A stretch of 64,000 nt of DNA from Mesocentrotus franciscanus (lineage: Eukaryota; Echinodermata; Echinoidea; Camarodonta; Strongylocentrotidae), in NCBI GenBank assembly GCA_037976565.1, contig CP137685.1:24057695-24121694 (forward strand), read 5' to 3'. How positions within the stretch are numbered: position 1 is the stretch's first letter; each line of letters begins with the position of its first letter. Made by a program: the position numbers and the translations under genes. Below, in pieces: positions 23,263 to 35,200 of the stretch. Under the pieces are notes generated by a model. That model saw only the letters and a program-made list of their open reading frames with translations. It was not told the DNA's origin and did no database searches.

Positions 23263-24548
23263 TGCTATCAGGGTAACCTCTCTAAGTACCTAGCAGAGAT
23301 TCTTTCTCCGCTCACCGGTTTGACTGAATATACGATTCCCAATTCGAGTGGTTTTGCAGAGTTCATAGCAGAGCAAACCATCGGTACACAAGAACGCATG
23401 GTCTCGTTTGACGTAGTTTCACTCTTCACCAATGTACCGATTGAGGGCGCATGCAATGCTACATTGCAACGCTTTTGAGACAGCAATTTGTCCACCCGTA
23501 CCGCACTCTCACCGGAACAACTCACTCAACTCCTCGAGTTTGTCCTTCGATCCACATATTTTCTGTATAAAGGTTCATATTATGAACAGACAGAAGGGGC
23601 AGCCATGGGCAGTCCGGTCTCGGCTGTCGTGGCCAACCTATACATGGAGAGTTTCGAAGAAGAAGCGTTGGACATATGTCCCCTCTCTTGCATGCCTCGT
23701 GTTTGGAAGAGATACGTAGATGACACCTTCATCATAGTTCCCATCTCTGAAACAAATAATCTGCTTAAACACATGAACAGCCTCGAACCAACCATCCAGT
23801 TCACATCAGAGATAGAATGTAAAGGGAAGATAGCATTCTTAGACACTTTAGTTCATAGACACGACAACCATAGGCTCTCCACCTCAGTCAGTCTATAGGA
23901 AGCCTACCCACACATACCAGTACATAGCGTTTGACTCTCACCATCCCATATCGGTGAAGAGAGGTCTAGTGAAATGTCTATTTGACAGAGCTTCACGCAT
24001 AGTGACAAGTCCACAACAGCCATGCAAAGAACGGACCCGTGTCCACAGTGCCCTGAGTCTCAACGGTTACCCACGCCGTTTTGTACACAATACCAAAAAG
24101 AGATCGTCGGAACCCAGGGATCAGAAGGTATACAAGACATTTACAGTCTTGCCGTACATTGATGGTGTCTCCCAACAACTCAAGCGCCGCCTAGAGAGCC
24201 ATGGCATTCATACGGTTTTCAGATCAGATACCACCCTACGTCAACAACTTACACGCCCCAAGGATCCAATTCCACCACATAGACGAGACGGCATTGTGTA
24301 CAACATCCCTTGCAAATGATATGTGATAGATCCTATATCGGTGAAACTGCCCGTCCGATAAAAGAAAGAATCACTGAGCATAAGAGGGACGTCAGGCTCC
24401 GCCGAACTGACAACTCAGCCGTAGCCGAACATGCTTGGGATAACCAGCATCAACCAGACTGGGACGGGGTTCAGTGCCTTTCCCAGGAACGGCATTGGTA
24501 CACACGGAGGGTAAAAGAAGCTATCAATATCCGTCTCAATCCCAATAA

Positions 24549-24712
24549 TAGGGACTTTTAGATTTTACACGACGAGAGCGTGGACTGCCGCGTGTGACAT
24601 TGTGTTAAGGCACTGGGCCGTGCCCGGCAGTGCCTTAAAAGGACATCACAGTGCCTTATAAGGACGTCACACGTTGCAGTCCACTATGTCGACGTGCAAA
24701 TCTAAAAGTCCC
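24549..24712. mobile_element. 164-bp palindromic MITE in Penelope ORF, TAA target duplication
   Basis: Ends TAGGGACTTTTAGATTT and AAATCTAAAAGTCCC are inverted, with about 50-base arms. TAA flanks both sides (24546-24548, 24713-24715). Three-base TWA targets fit PIF/Harbinger-type elements; a TA target (mariner type) cannot be excluded. Removing it rejoins the Penelope frame. Confidence 0.75.
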
Positions 24713-24798
24713 TAACTTCAACAGAGACAACGGGATCGATATCCCCGAATTTTGGATGCGTACGATACGCCGCCATGACACTCCCCGTCCAGCCGGCC

Positions 24799-25223
24799 GC
24801 GGATATTTTTTTTACACGCTAGCCTGGCCATTTTCGCCGTAATACTCGTAAAAGTGTGCTGGTGGGAAAGCCTACACATAGGCATGCACGCAGTTAGTGT
24901 GCGGATGGACCAAAGAGCTATATAGCTCTATATGGGGTGAACTTGTTGCTCGATATAATAGCTGATCGTTCGTTCGTTCGTGTCTTCTTAGATCAAGATT
25001 AATGTAAAGTTCCTAAATTAAATTAAATTAAATTAAGTTCTTGAATTCCATCGCCCGATGGCTGCGATGACCGTCTCATTTACAAGGGCCAGCTAGCTCT
25101 TCATCTGATGATTGCCATGCATGATGTACATGTGTATATTATGCACCTCGCATGTAGGCTAATATCAGTTGCTTCCATGGTATTTATCACAGAAATGGCC
25201 AGGCTAGCGTGTAAAAAATTGCG
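24799..25223. mobile_element. 425-bp TIR element with 10-bp target duplication in Penelope C terminus
   Basis: Inverted ends share ACACGCTAGCCTGGCCATTT. The direct repeat CCAGCCGGCC flanks both sides (24789-24798, 25224-25233). A 9-10 bp target duplication suggests a Mutator-like or similar transposase. The interior has no gene. Confidence 0.75.
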
Positions 25224-25328
25224 CCAGCCGGCCAGCACCAGTCGATTCCAATCAGCAGACGGGCCGAGCCAGCGGCCCGTTGATTTGTTGAGCTCGCTAT
25301 TGCTTCCGCCCAGCAGGCGAGCCGAACC

Positions 25329-25449
25329 AGCGGCCTGCTGATTGGTCGAGCACCGTGTGCGTCGACCATTAGGCCTTGTGCATAATTAGCCGAGTCAGCG
25401 GCCTGCTGATTGGTCGAGCACCGTGTGCGTCGGCCAGTAGGCCTTGTGC
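25329..25449 (+). repeat. 68-bp tandem repeat in the Penelope 3' pseudo-LTR
   Basis: AGCGGCCTGCTGATTGGTCG starts at 25329 and again at 25397; each unit ends near GGCCTTGTGC. A diverged third relative with AGCGGCCCGTTGATT starts at 25271. Confidence 0.8.
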
Positions 25450-25497
25450 GTTATTGTTCCAATTATCGATCGAATTATGGACCGTCGCGCCGGTCCT

Positions 25498-25573
25498 CCC
25501 GTAGAGTATAAAACACCCTTGCTTACATTGGTTTTTATCACCTGACGAAGTGTTGCAGCGGCGCACGAAACGT
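25498..25573 (+). ncRNA. Candidate hammerhead ribozyme of the Penelope-like element
   Basis: Core elements are in order: cleavage triplet GTA (25501-25503); a stem I with TATAAAAC...GGTTTTTATC pairing (25504-25541); CTGACGA (25542-25548); a short stem II GTG...CAC (25550-25566); GAAA (25567-25570); then CG, which pairs with the bases before the triplet to give a very short stem III. Short-stem-III hammerheads are known in Penelope-like pseudo-LTRs. Weak points: an extra A between CTGACGA and stem II, and mismatches in stem I. Structure not computed. Confidence 0.5.
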
Positions 25574-25744
25574 CGAGATCTTTTAGATTCCTTATTGACC
25601 ACATTGCTAGACAAACGAATATCACTAGCGATATTATTTTCAATATTATAATACACTGTATATGCAAAAATGTTTTTATAAAAACTTGTATGGAGTAGTT
25701 CCCAGTAAAGGGAAAAATACATGGTATAAACAATAGCAATAACA

Positions 25745-26105
25745 AAGTACAAAATTATGCAGATTAATCAGTAACACACTACACCAACAAACACCAGCAA
25801 TAATAGAGAGAGGGTGGGGGTAATGGTAATTGTACATTTAATGGAAAAAAAATAATTTGAATAATCATCAATATATACCCTTTTCAACTTTTCTTTAAAT
25901 GAAGTTATGTTTGTTGAAATCTTTAATTCCTCTGAAAGATTATTCCACACGCGTGGACCACTGTGTCTTAATGAATTAAGTAAAATCTGTGTTTTAACTT
26001 TGGGATAATGAAATTTATTACTTGAGCGAGTATTGTGATAATGGACCAATCTATTTATGGTGAACACTTGGGAAACATTGCAAGGAATGAAAAAACTCGT
26101 TCCAA
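25745..26105 (-). pseudogene. LINE ORF2 C-terminal fragment
   Basis: On the minus strand: VFTINRLVHYHNTRSSNKF, then GPRVWNNLSEELK and TSFKEKLKRVY. This is the tail found after the RT in jockey/CR1-like LINEs (HxYNTR ... GPKLWNSLP ... FKKKLK). Only the last ~75 residues are present, so it is a 5'-truncated insertion. Confidence 0.8.
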
Positions 26106-26790
26106 TTTAGATTTGCGATGAGTATTCAGAACCCCAGGCTAGGATAAGAGGTATTGAATTATACTTTGGAAGCGAATAGTCTTTTTCCACACACCACCCA
26201 GGTGAGGTTAATGGGTATCCGGAAGGAAGAAATTCCTTGAATGCGTACCTTTTAATGGTAGCTACATGTAGGTACACATTGTCTTAACCGGAATAGGATT
26301 CTTATCCTTTCAGGATACCTCCTAGACATTGGTCTATATAATCATTCATATCATATGAATCATATCACGTTCATCCATCCAAAGATGCTGCGATTTTGCC
26401 CCCAAAAGTACACATCTTTGGTCTTTTTATTTCCTTTAACCCAACCCTAAAATCCCGACATTTATTTTCATATTGTGAAGGCAAAAAAATAAAAACCTCA
26501 CCATTTACTGTTAGGAGCATTTGTGCAATCCAGAGGCTGATTAAAATCTAATGTCGACACACAAACAACAACAAAGAATGAATTAAGCAATACAAATGGC
26601 ATTTAAAGTTATGAATAGATGTATTTGGTTTCTTTGACACGGGAAGCCAGTAGAGGTCTTTTAAGATTGGGGTAAACTGTTTCAAAGCAGAGTTATGCAG
26701 TATAAACAATTCCATTTGAACATTGAGACAAGGCTCTCGAAATCTATGTGTGTGCGTGTGTGTGTGTGTGAGCCCCAACCGTAAATGCAG
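26106..26790 (-). repeat. Dispersed LINE-tail repeat, inverted relative to 30150-32180
   Basis: 26270-26555 is the reverse complement of 30962-31230, and 26106-26230 matches 31945-32170 inverted. The 26560-26740 part encodes FTPILKDLYWLPVSKK on the minus strand, a LINE C-terminal motif also found on the plus strand at 30320-30370. 26791-27369 shows nothing else that I can name. Confidence 0.7.
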
Positions 26791-27369
26791 AAAGTGTGTT
26801 TGGTTACCATGGCTAAGACAGACAAGTAGATCTTTTTCTTATGTTCATTATCAATAATAAATAGGCTTTTAAAAGGGTACTGCCGTAAATTTCGTTTGCT
26901 GATATAAAGATACTTACGGTAATATCATAATAGAATATCGAATTTATCATGACAACGGCAGATGTTCTTACTATTGTATGATTTTACATGTTTTCTATTC
27001 GAGATGCCGTTGGGCACTATGACGTAAAAACATAAAAATGTGTGTTTCAATTTACCTTATTCAATTGCCTCATAAACGTTACTAAGATCGTTACTCAATA
27101 TCTGAAAGGAATTGTTTGAGCTGCAAAAGTATCACAAATTGGGTGATGTACGTGGCCTTCGTTTTATTTTTACTATTCTATGTATACACAAACGTTTGAT
27201 GTACGCGACCGTCGCTTTACTCTTGTTGTTTTGTTTATTTGTATTTGTATTTATTTATTTATCTATTATTCATTGTAACCAATAGGTTGGATCAACAAAA
27301 TCTTAGCCCTGTTAATTGCCATTCAATGCACTTGTACACAGACATGAAGTTGTTGTCAAGTAACCTCTA

Positions 27370-28190
27370 TTAATTAATCCATTTTGCCTCAATAGCCTGG
27401 CTTCGTTCACAAATTCTACCCCTTCCTCTTGTTCTCCTTCCTCTCGTTCTCCTTCTACTTCTATAACGCGTTCTAAAGATCTTTGTTCTATCTTTTCCTT
27501 TCGTCTTGCCAATAAAGCATGGGTATTTATGTTTTTTCGATTTATAGTAACATTTTCATGAATTACGCATGCTGAACTGAATGTTTAAAATAAGAACATA
27601 TAACGGAATAATAATAATAATAAATGACCGGTAATTTAAAATGTTGCATGATTTATGGAGAGTCAACTGTTAACCTCCTCATCTTGGAAGATATACCATG
27701 TATAAATATACAAACAAAATCGAGGCGACATAAAATCAATATCATTATCATTAAATAAATGGATTCGTAATATTTATTCATTGTAGTACAAAGTAAGAGT
27801 ACTTTGTATAAAATAATGAAGATCAGCGCTCCATAAATCCAGTTTCCAGTGGGACGTGTTCATCGGTTTCTCCGAAAGGGCAACTATGCAAAGAGGGTCG
27901 GCGGTGGAGCCCCTGTCAATAGACTAACTTAAATCTCATTTATGCATACGAGCCAATTAGACTAATAGAGTTTAAGATTACCGCTAACCTCCCTTTTCGT
28001 GTGAATGTATTTATACTTCGTGAAACTTCTAGGTCTATATATATTTAATGCTTATACCTTTTTCTTCTGATTTGCTATAGAAGATAACGGCATTTCTCTT
28101 TCTGCATTCTTCAAATGTTTGATTGGGGTAATCTGTTGTTCTCTTTGTTTCCTGTAAACAAAAAGAAAAAAGAATAACAATTCAAATATT
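27370..28190 (+). repeat. Extra copy of the region downstream of gene A
   Basis: This aligns with 6130-6990 of duplication copy 1 (for example ATCCATTTTGCCTCAATAG and GATTTGCTATAGAAGATAA) but is missing from copy 2. No gene A exon is attached. 28191-29080 has no supported gene; a LINE-type tail with TGAACTGAACTG is near 28998-29010. Confidence 0.65.
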
Positions 28191-29080
28191 TGTTATCTGA
28201 GTTGGACCTATTTAGTCTTTCAAAATTAGTGATGTATAATTCCTTCAATGAATGTATGGTGGAGGGAAATACGAAAATGGAAAATAAGAAAGACGGAGAG
28301 AGGGAGACACAAAAACATCCCTTCCCCCTAGAATTACACCCAAATCAACGAGATTACTTTCCTACGAACTGTTTAACCTACAGCGCAATCTTCCCCAATC
28401 TCATCCCAACATAACCCTATATCTCCGTTTAATTATCCCCTGCAGATTCATAGTAGGTCCATACGAACTGATTTTTGTTTTCTTCAGGCAAACGTTAAAG
28501 AAAAAAACTCATGTTTTTTCAAGTATGGCTTAAATTGAAGTACAGAAACATGATGAAGCTTGTAACAAGTTCTTTAAAAGATATGAATTACTTCTAACTA
28601 AGGTTTTTCTGTCACACGAAAAGTAGATACTTAATTGTGTTCCGCTCTTATATATATGTCTGTAAAATATATTTGTATACTTAGTGATCCGTGTAAATCA
28701 AATATAATTTATTTTTTCCTTATAATTTTTTTAATTCAAGTATTATGCTTTAATTTTTTTATCATATGTTAAGACGATTCAACTGTCTTCGTGTTGGCTC
28801 CCTCCACATAATATAATGTGTATTATTTTTCCCCATCTTACTTTAATTTGTTTCCCGATATTGAATAGTCATTCCTATTAATATTTGTATGACGATTTTT
28901 CTTTTGTATTTGATTGTATTTTGGTTCATCACAGTTGTTCGCCTTATAGGCTTTAAAAAAAGTGTGTAAAATGTTGTACCTTTATTGTGAAAAATAAAAT
29001 GAACTGAACTGTACATGTTGTCTTTATTTTTTTGTGTGGTCTGAATATGTTAGTTCAATTGTTTTGCCTAGTTCACCTGG

Positions 29081-29160
29081 GGGGTGTTTCACAAAGACTA
29101 AGATCGACTTTAAGTTGGACTTAAGTATGGCAGGCCATTCATGCCATTGGTTGCTTTCAC
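29081..29160. mobile_element. Single end of the GGGGTGTTTCACAAAG foldback element
   Basis: The first 80 bases match the left arm of the complete copy at 58739-59031 (TTTCACAAAGACTAAGATCG, ACTTAAGT, TTCATGCCATTGG). The right arm is missing. Confidence 0.75.
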
Positions 29161-29270
29161 CACTGAAGGTGCATGAATAAAAAAAATTCTAGCAGTTTCT
29201 GAAATTTGCTTTTCACGATATCAACGTTATTCCAAAATGATTTGTTGATTTAACTAAATTTTTCACTCAG

Positions 29271-32200
29271 CACCGCTAGGGATGTCTTGCTGCACCCCGG
29301 TAGAAAACGCTGTCCTAGATAACGCATATAAGGTATAATCATGTGTCTATATGGATATGTAAAAGGAAGACGACCGTTGTGTCTTTGAACCACTTCGCTC
29401 AGGTGAGCGGTAACTGAGCAGGCTATGGTATTTCTTATCAGAAGAAAAGTGGAATAAAAACATAAAGAATAAGAAATATAATAATCTATTAGTAATGCAG
29501 AGTATAAATGTAACTTGATGGTATCAAAATTCTGATTTTATTTGATACACAACAAATTCTAAATAAAAGCAGCTGTAACATTAAATCTATCCCTGTTTGA
29601 TTAAAAGAAGACATTATAAACCATAGATTTTTAATGTAATACATTAGTATAAATACTTCTCTGTCTACAGGCCCTGCAATTTGTCATACCCCAGTATGGC
29701 CAAGTAATATATTTGGGTCGAGAGGAAGAAAACAAGTTAGTATGTGGATTTTCCCAAGGGTGTAAGCGTCGAGCAGGGTTCGAAATTATGTGACCTCTCG
29801 TATGAGAGTCAAGAAGCTATACCAATATATTAGTTTTTTGTTGTGTAGGCGTTTGTGGGTGTGTGTGCATGTGGGTGTGTGTGTTGCCTATCCTACTGCC
29901 TCATAAATATTTCAAAGACCGTGTCCCAATATCTAAATGAAATTGTTTCTACGGATGTAGTTGGCTCGCGTTTTACTCATGACTACGGCATATTTTAGTA
30001 CCCATTACTCCAAAACATATATGAAAATATAAAGGCTATTGTACGTGTTTTATAATTGGGAGTAGTTCCGAGATGTAAATAGGGTAAAAGCAATTAAGTG
30101 TAGTTTTTCAATTAACTTTATTCTATTGCCTCATAAATATTTTGAGAGCCTTGTCTCAATGTCTGTCTCAATGTCTAAATGGAATTGTTTATACTGCATA
30201 ACTCTAGATCTGCTGCAATGCGGTGCTTGCTGAGCTACCACGTTCTTCAGTCTCCAGACTACTAGAGAGTCCTAAACAACAACGCCGCCCGAGTTCTCAC
30301 AGTATGGAAATTTGAACATTTTACCCCAATCTTAAAAGAACTCTACTGGCTTCCTGTGTCAAAGAAAATCGAATATAAGGTCCTAATGCTGGTTTTCGAA
30401 GAAGTCAACATGCCAATTTCGGTAATCATGCTCTATTTTTATAAGACCTTTTTGTATCTCATTTCGTATTGATGATGGTTAGGGACGATGGCGTATCCAG
30501 CATTTAAAGATGTGTGTCAACCCCACCCCCTCCGTTGAGATGCCCGTAGAAAATTCATTCTACCTGAACTTGGTCTACGGCATCCTAAATCCGTGTCCTT
30601 GGGCCACGATAGTATATACTGTACTACAACATGACAACGTGTGGTCATACTGTTTGGGCTGAAAAATATTCCTGGTGTCAGTGCTTTAGACGGTTATAGT
30701 AGGAAATTTTATCAAGGAACATTTGTCTCAAGAGCAAGTGTCTTAAAAACGTCTGCACAGAGGTCAAACTAAAGGTACATATTATCATGCAAGCACAGCA
30801 ATGTTTCGAAGAAATATCTAGATTATAAGTTATTAGAAAATGAAATATTATTGTCTGATGACCTACGCTAATACATTTGAATGTTATGCAATCAAATACA
30901 TCTTTTCATAACTTTAATTGCCAATTGTATTGCTTAGTTCATTCTTTGTTTTGTTTGTGTGTCGACATCAGATTTTAATCAGCCTCTGGATTGCACATAT
31001 GCTCCTATCAGTAAATGGTGAGTTTTTATGCCTTTACAATATGAAAGTAAATTTCGGGATTAGGGTTGGGTTAAAGGAAATAAAAAGACCTAAGAAGTGT
31101 ACTTTTGGGGGCAAAATCGTAGCATCTTTGGATGGATGAAGTGATATGAATGATTATACGGAGCAATGTCTAGGAGGTATCCTGAAAGGATTAAAGAATC
31201 CTATTCCGGTTAAGACAATTTGTACCTAAATATATGACATGTCTACTGTATACATGTGCATTACTACATGAAGCATTCAAAGAACAACATGTATGATATA
31301 AGACTTATGGAATTGAAGTGGTTGCGGATGCTTTTAATGAGAAACCATGTTACCTGCTTGATTTTCGATTTCTACTCTGATAATCTCCTACATGGTGATG
31401 AAAACGTTGAGAAAACTAATTTTTCACTTTTGCAATGGCAGCGAGAATTTATGGAATTCTAGTTTTCAACAAAGCAGTAAAAATTAAATGACTTAAGAAT
31501 AAAACGATTGTAATCACAGAAAACTAAGACTGTGATTATAGTGGTTGGGTGTGTATGTAGCTAACTCATAATCATTGTCTTTCCTGGTGTTTCTTATCTA
31601 GGGGTAAATGGTCATTGTCCTGAATTGAATCAATGCCCTTCTTCATTACACTATGATGGTACGGCTGTCAAGGGTGTGGTCTTTGACGGATCATCAACAA
31701 TAACAGCAGAGGATCTAAAGATAGTTAATTGCAAAACACCAGAAGCGGGTAAACATATTAGATTCACCCTGAGAGTCATGATAACAATATTCCGTATTAT
31801 ATAACACAGATCGTATTTGTCTATATAATAATAAGAATAATATTTAGTAATAATAATAATAATAATTATAATAACATGTCTTGTAGCCTCATCAGAATGT
31901 ATACTGTTCTTCGGGAGGGTCCTGCAATTGCATTATGACCCCGGCTTTAGCCGAGCTACCATTCAAAGATACTCAAGCGTTTAAGGAATTTCTTTCTTCC
32001 GGGTACCCATTTACCTCACCTGGGTGGTGTGTGGAAAGTGTATATTAATATCTTGCCAAAAGACTATTCGCTTCCAAAGTATAAATCAATACCTGTTATC
32101 CTAGCCTGTTGTTCGAAAACTTAGTCAAAGTTTGATAATTGTCATCGCAAATCTAAATTGGAACGAGTCTTGACATCTGCATAAGCTTCAAAAGTTAGTA

Positions 32201-35200
32201 TACGTATAGGTGTCGAGATCTAGTTTATACATCCCCGGACAGGTTCGGGGCTCGAGGTCCCCCTCCCTCCCCGGTCCTAATGTCCTTTGACGAGACATTA
32301 ATCTACATTGCCTCTCTCCATAAAGGTGTACTAAATGAGTACCTTTTAGGTAGTGATTCCACAAATGATGCTATTAGCGCCTGATGGTAGCTGGGCTAAA
32401 GTCAGGGTATTAGTATGATGCGTTAACCAATTACTGGACACTTAACGCTAATTCTTCGTAATATAGAAAAGGTTTTCAATGAAATGACTTGAAGCATTGC
32501 TAACGAACAAATAAAATACATACCGATGAATTAGTTAGTCCACTAACTGTGAAGCGGTGAGTCTGTGGCATTTAGCTAGGATCGTCAAAAAATGGAATAA
32601 TGGGGCCAATGGGGTATCTACGGACGACGCGACCGCAGTATTCACGTGCGTGCAACATACGCGAAACCGAAGTGTGAGGAGAACTTCGGTCTGTTTCGCG
32701 CCCTTTCGCGAACGCTAGTGCGCGCTGACCCAGTTAATCACTGACCTCTACCTCAGTGCAGTTAATCAAGTCCATTCGTTTATGTACAGTTGTCCGAAAG
32801 AAGACGTAGATGGCGTCAACCAGTATTTCTCATGCTACAAACCATTTAACATGGGGTATGATTTTGTGCTGCAAAATCCCTAAGTGCCCCACTTTTCAGA
32901 TCGTGGCCTTAAACATGGTTTACTATTTTCTTCAGGATAATATCTCACCCATAATCTCGCTAAAGTGAAAACTCCAGTTGCAAAATCCCGCAAAATTAAT
33001 TGAAATCATTTCGCTTTTTCATCCAAAGTCCTCGCCGATGGTCGCACAGATTTATCAATATCATTATTTTGAGCTCCGCTTCTGACTAATTTATAAACGG
33101 GTAATCCCACCCCCTCTTCGAGCGTACGCAGAACAAAATTCTGTGTAAGCAATAAACGAAGGATCACAACTTAGCACATGCCACTACAACTTCCGGGGAC
33201 AACTTTCTGAAAGCAGCAGGAAACTTTCTTTAGGGAAGCGCCATTAGATATTCAGGGGGAGTAGGAAGTTTTCAGAAAAAAGACCACCCCCACATGTAAG
33301 ACTAAATTGTCTCCTTGGACATTAAAACATTAACAATTTGAGAGAAAAATCACCCCGGAAAATCCCTGGGGAAAAATGAAAAAAGAAAGATCACCCCAAA
33401 GACGGAAAAATATCCACTGCTTTCAATAGAATCGTCACACCCGGTCGTCAAATCCCAGTTTCATAAAAGTAAATTCAAGAGTAAGTGAACACTTTCGAGA
33501 TGTAGTGCTCTTTCGTGCTGCTCAGTCTGCTTTTTAGTAGATTTTTCCACAAGTACGTTCTTTTCCAATTTGCTACATAATTGTTATAAACTGATGGATT
33601 TTAAATTTAAAAGGCTAAAGAGGCTGGAGTACAATGGAGTACAACAGGGGCGGATCCAGCCGGCGGCAAGGGAGGGGGCCTAAAAAGGAGCCCACTTCGT
33701 GCGAAAATTTGAAAATCGTGCCGGTCGATTTTTCGCTCAGTGGGGGTAGCACAATTTTGTTTTTGGCACCCGAAAAAATTTCCAGGAAGGCTTATTTTTT
33801 TCATGCCACCCTCCCCTTGGGCACCAGGAGGGGGCCCAACTTTTTTAAAAAAAAAGGGTGTTTTTACTTGTTTTTTTCTAGGGGAGGGGGCCCGGGCCCC
33901 CGGGCCCCCCTGGATCCGCCACTGGATTACAATAGGAAATACAACCCTTAGAGGAGAACAGTGTACCTCGTATCCAGCCTTGGAATGTCTACTCAGAACT
34001 TAAGAAAATCAAAGTTGGGAAAAGTAGTGGCCCTGATAAGATCTCTGCCAAACTAATTTGTGAATTTGCGGTAGAAATGAGCTCCCCACTTTGTGATGTC
34101 ATCAGTGAATCGTTGCTCGAAGGAGTAGTCCCTATGCAGTAGAAAAAGTCAATTGTCTGTCCAGTCCCCAAAGAATCTCCACCAACTATTGACAAACTTC
34201 GACCTATTTCTTTGACTGACCATTTTGCGAAATTGGCCGAACTATATGTCTATCGTTGAGTGTTGGCTGACATCTGTCAAGGAATCGACAAGCAGCAGCT
34301 TGGCAACCGACAAGGTGTCTCCACTACCCACTACCCACTACCTTGTTGACCTGTTCCATTTCTTGCACAGTAACGCAGACAATCCACAGACAGTGTCAAC
34401 TATGGTGATAACTGACTTCCCCAAGGCATGTGACTTTAATAGTCAACCACAACATTGCTATTAGCAAGCTTCGCCTCATGGGTGCCCGTCCAGCACTCCT
34501 CCCATGGATTTGCAGCTTTTTACACCAAAGGGTACAGGTGACCAGATACCACGATGTTCTGTCAAGATCCTTGATGCCTAGTGGAGGTGTACCACAGGGA
34601 ACCCGACTAGGGCCCCTTATCTTCCTGGTGTTGATATACGATGCTCTTGCCACAACGCCAATGGTCAGGAGATGGAAGTATGTAGACGACCTGACTGTAG
34701 CCGAGAGTCGCATGATGGGTGATGAAAGCGCAATCTCAACAGCGTTAACTGATTTCCAAGTGTGGTGTGACGACACACAACTACGAGTAAATCCAGCAAA
34801 GTGCAAAGTGATGCAAGTATCATTTCAAGAGCGGCCCTCCCCTCTCCACGCATTGAGCTGTGTAACAATGTTCTTGAAGAAGTCAAGGAGTTGAAATTGC
34901 TTGTGGTTATTATCCAGGCTAACCTCTGGTGGAATAGTCATGTGAATGAAGTATTGCGTACCTCTGTGGCACTCTGGTATCACCGTGCAACAAAGCAATG
35001 ACATAGAGATGATCCAGAAAAGGGCTCTTCGCATAATTCTCTCTGACCAATATTTGAGCTACAGAAATGCCCTCCAGAAGACTGAGCTTTCAATACTGAG
35101 CGAAAGAAGGGACAAACTATGTTTAAAATTTGCAGAGTCGCTCAAAAGAAACTTCAAAGACTGGTTGCCTGAGGCACAAAACCATCATCTCCGACGTAGC

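Larger units (their letters stand above)
21383..25283 (+). pseudogene. Penelope-like element ORF: reverse transcriptase plus GIY-YIG endonuclease, inactivated
   Basis: Recognisable blocks in order: [13 protein letters not shown] and [11 protein letters not shown] (21423-21515); MVSFDVVSLFTNVPIEG (23400-23450); GAAMGSPVSAVVANLYME and the catalytic YVDDTF (23598-23730); FLDTLVHRH (23839-23865); YRKPTHTYQYIAFDSHHP (23897-23950); YNIPCK; then SYIGETARPIKERITEHK and the downstream AVAEHAW of a GIY-YIG nuclease (24334-24440); ending NRDNGIDIPEFWMRTIRRHD. Damage: in-frame TGA after LQRF (23476-23478), a 4-base duplication AGTC near 23892 that shifts frame, a stop and shift after YNIPCK (24317), and three insertions. 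The nuclease family nicks DNA for target-primed reverse transcription. The natural stop is the TGA at 25281-25283. Confidence 0.85.
21313..25610 (+). mobile_element. Penelope-like retroelement, inserted in a LINE and itself interrupted three times
   Basis: Pieces of one element lie in order: RT start (21383-21515), RT core and linker (23275-24300), GIY-YIG endonuclease (24310-24545), C terminus (24715-24798 continuing at 25234-25283) and a repeat-rich 3' pseudo-LTR with a candidate hammerhead ribozyme (25284-25610). Insertions interrupt it at 21516-23274, 24549-24712 and 24799-25223. At its left border the first 37 bases are present as a perfect inverted copy. The left border truncates a LINE RT, so the Penelope copy is younger than the LINE. 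Confidence 0.85.
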
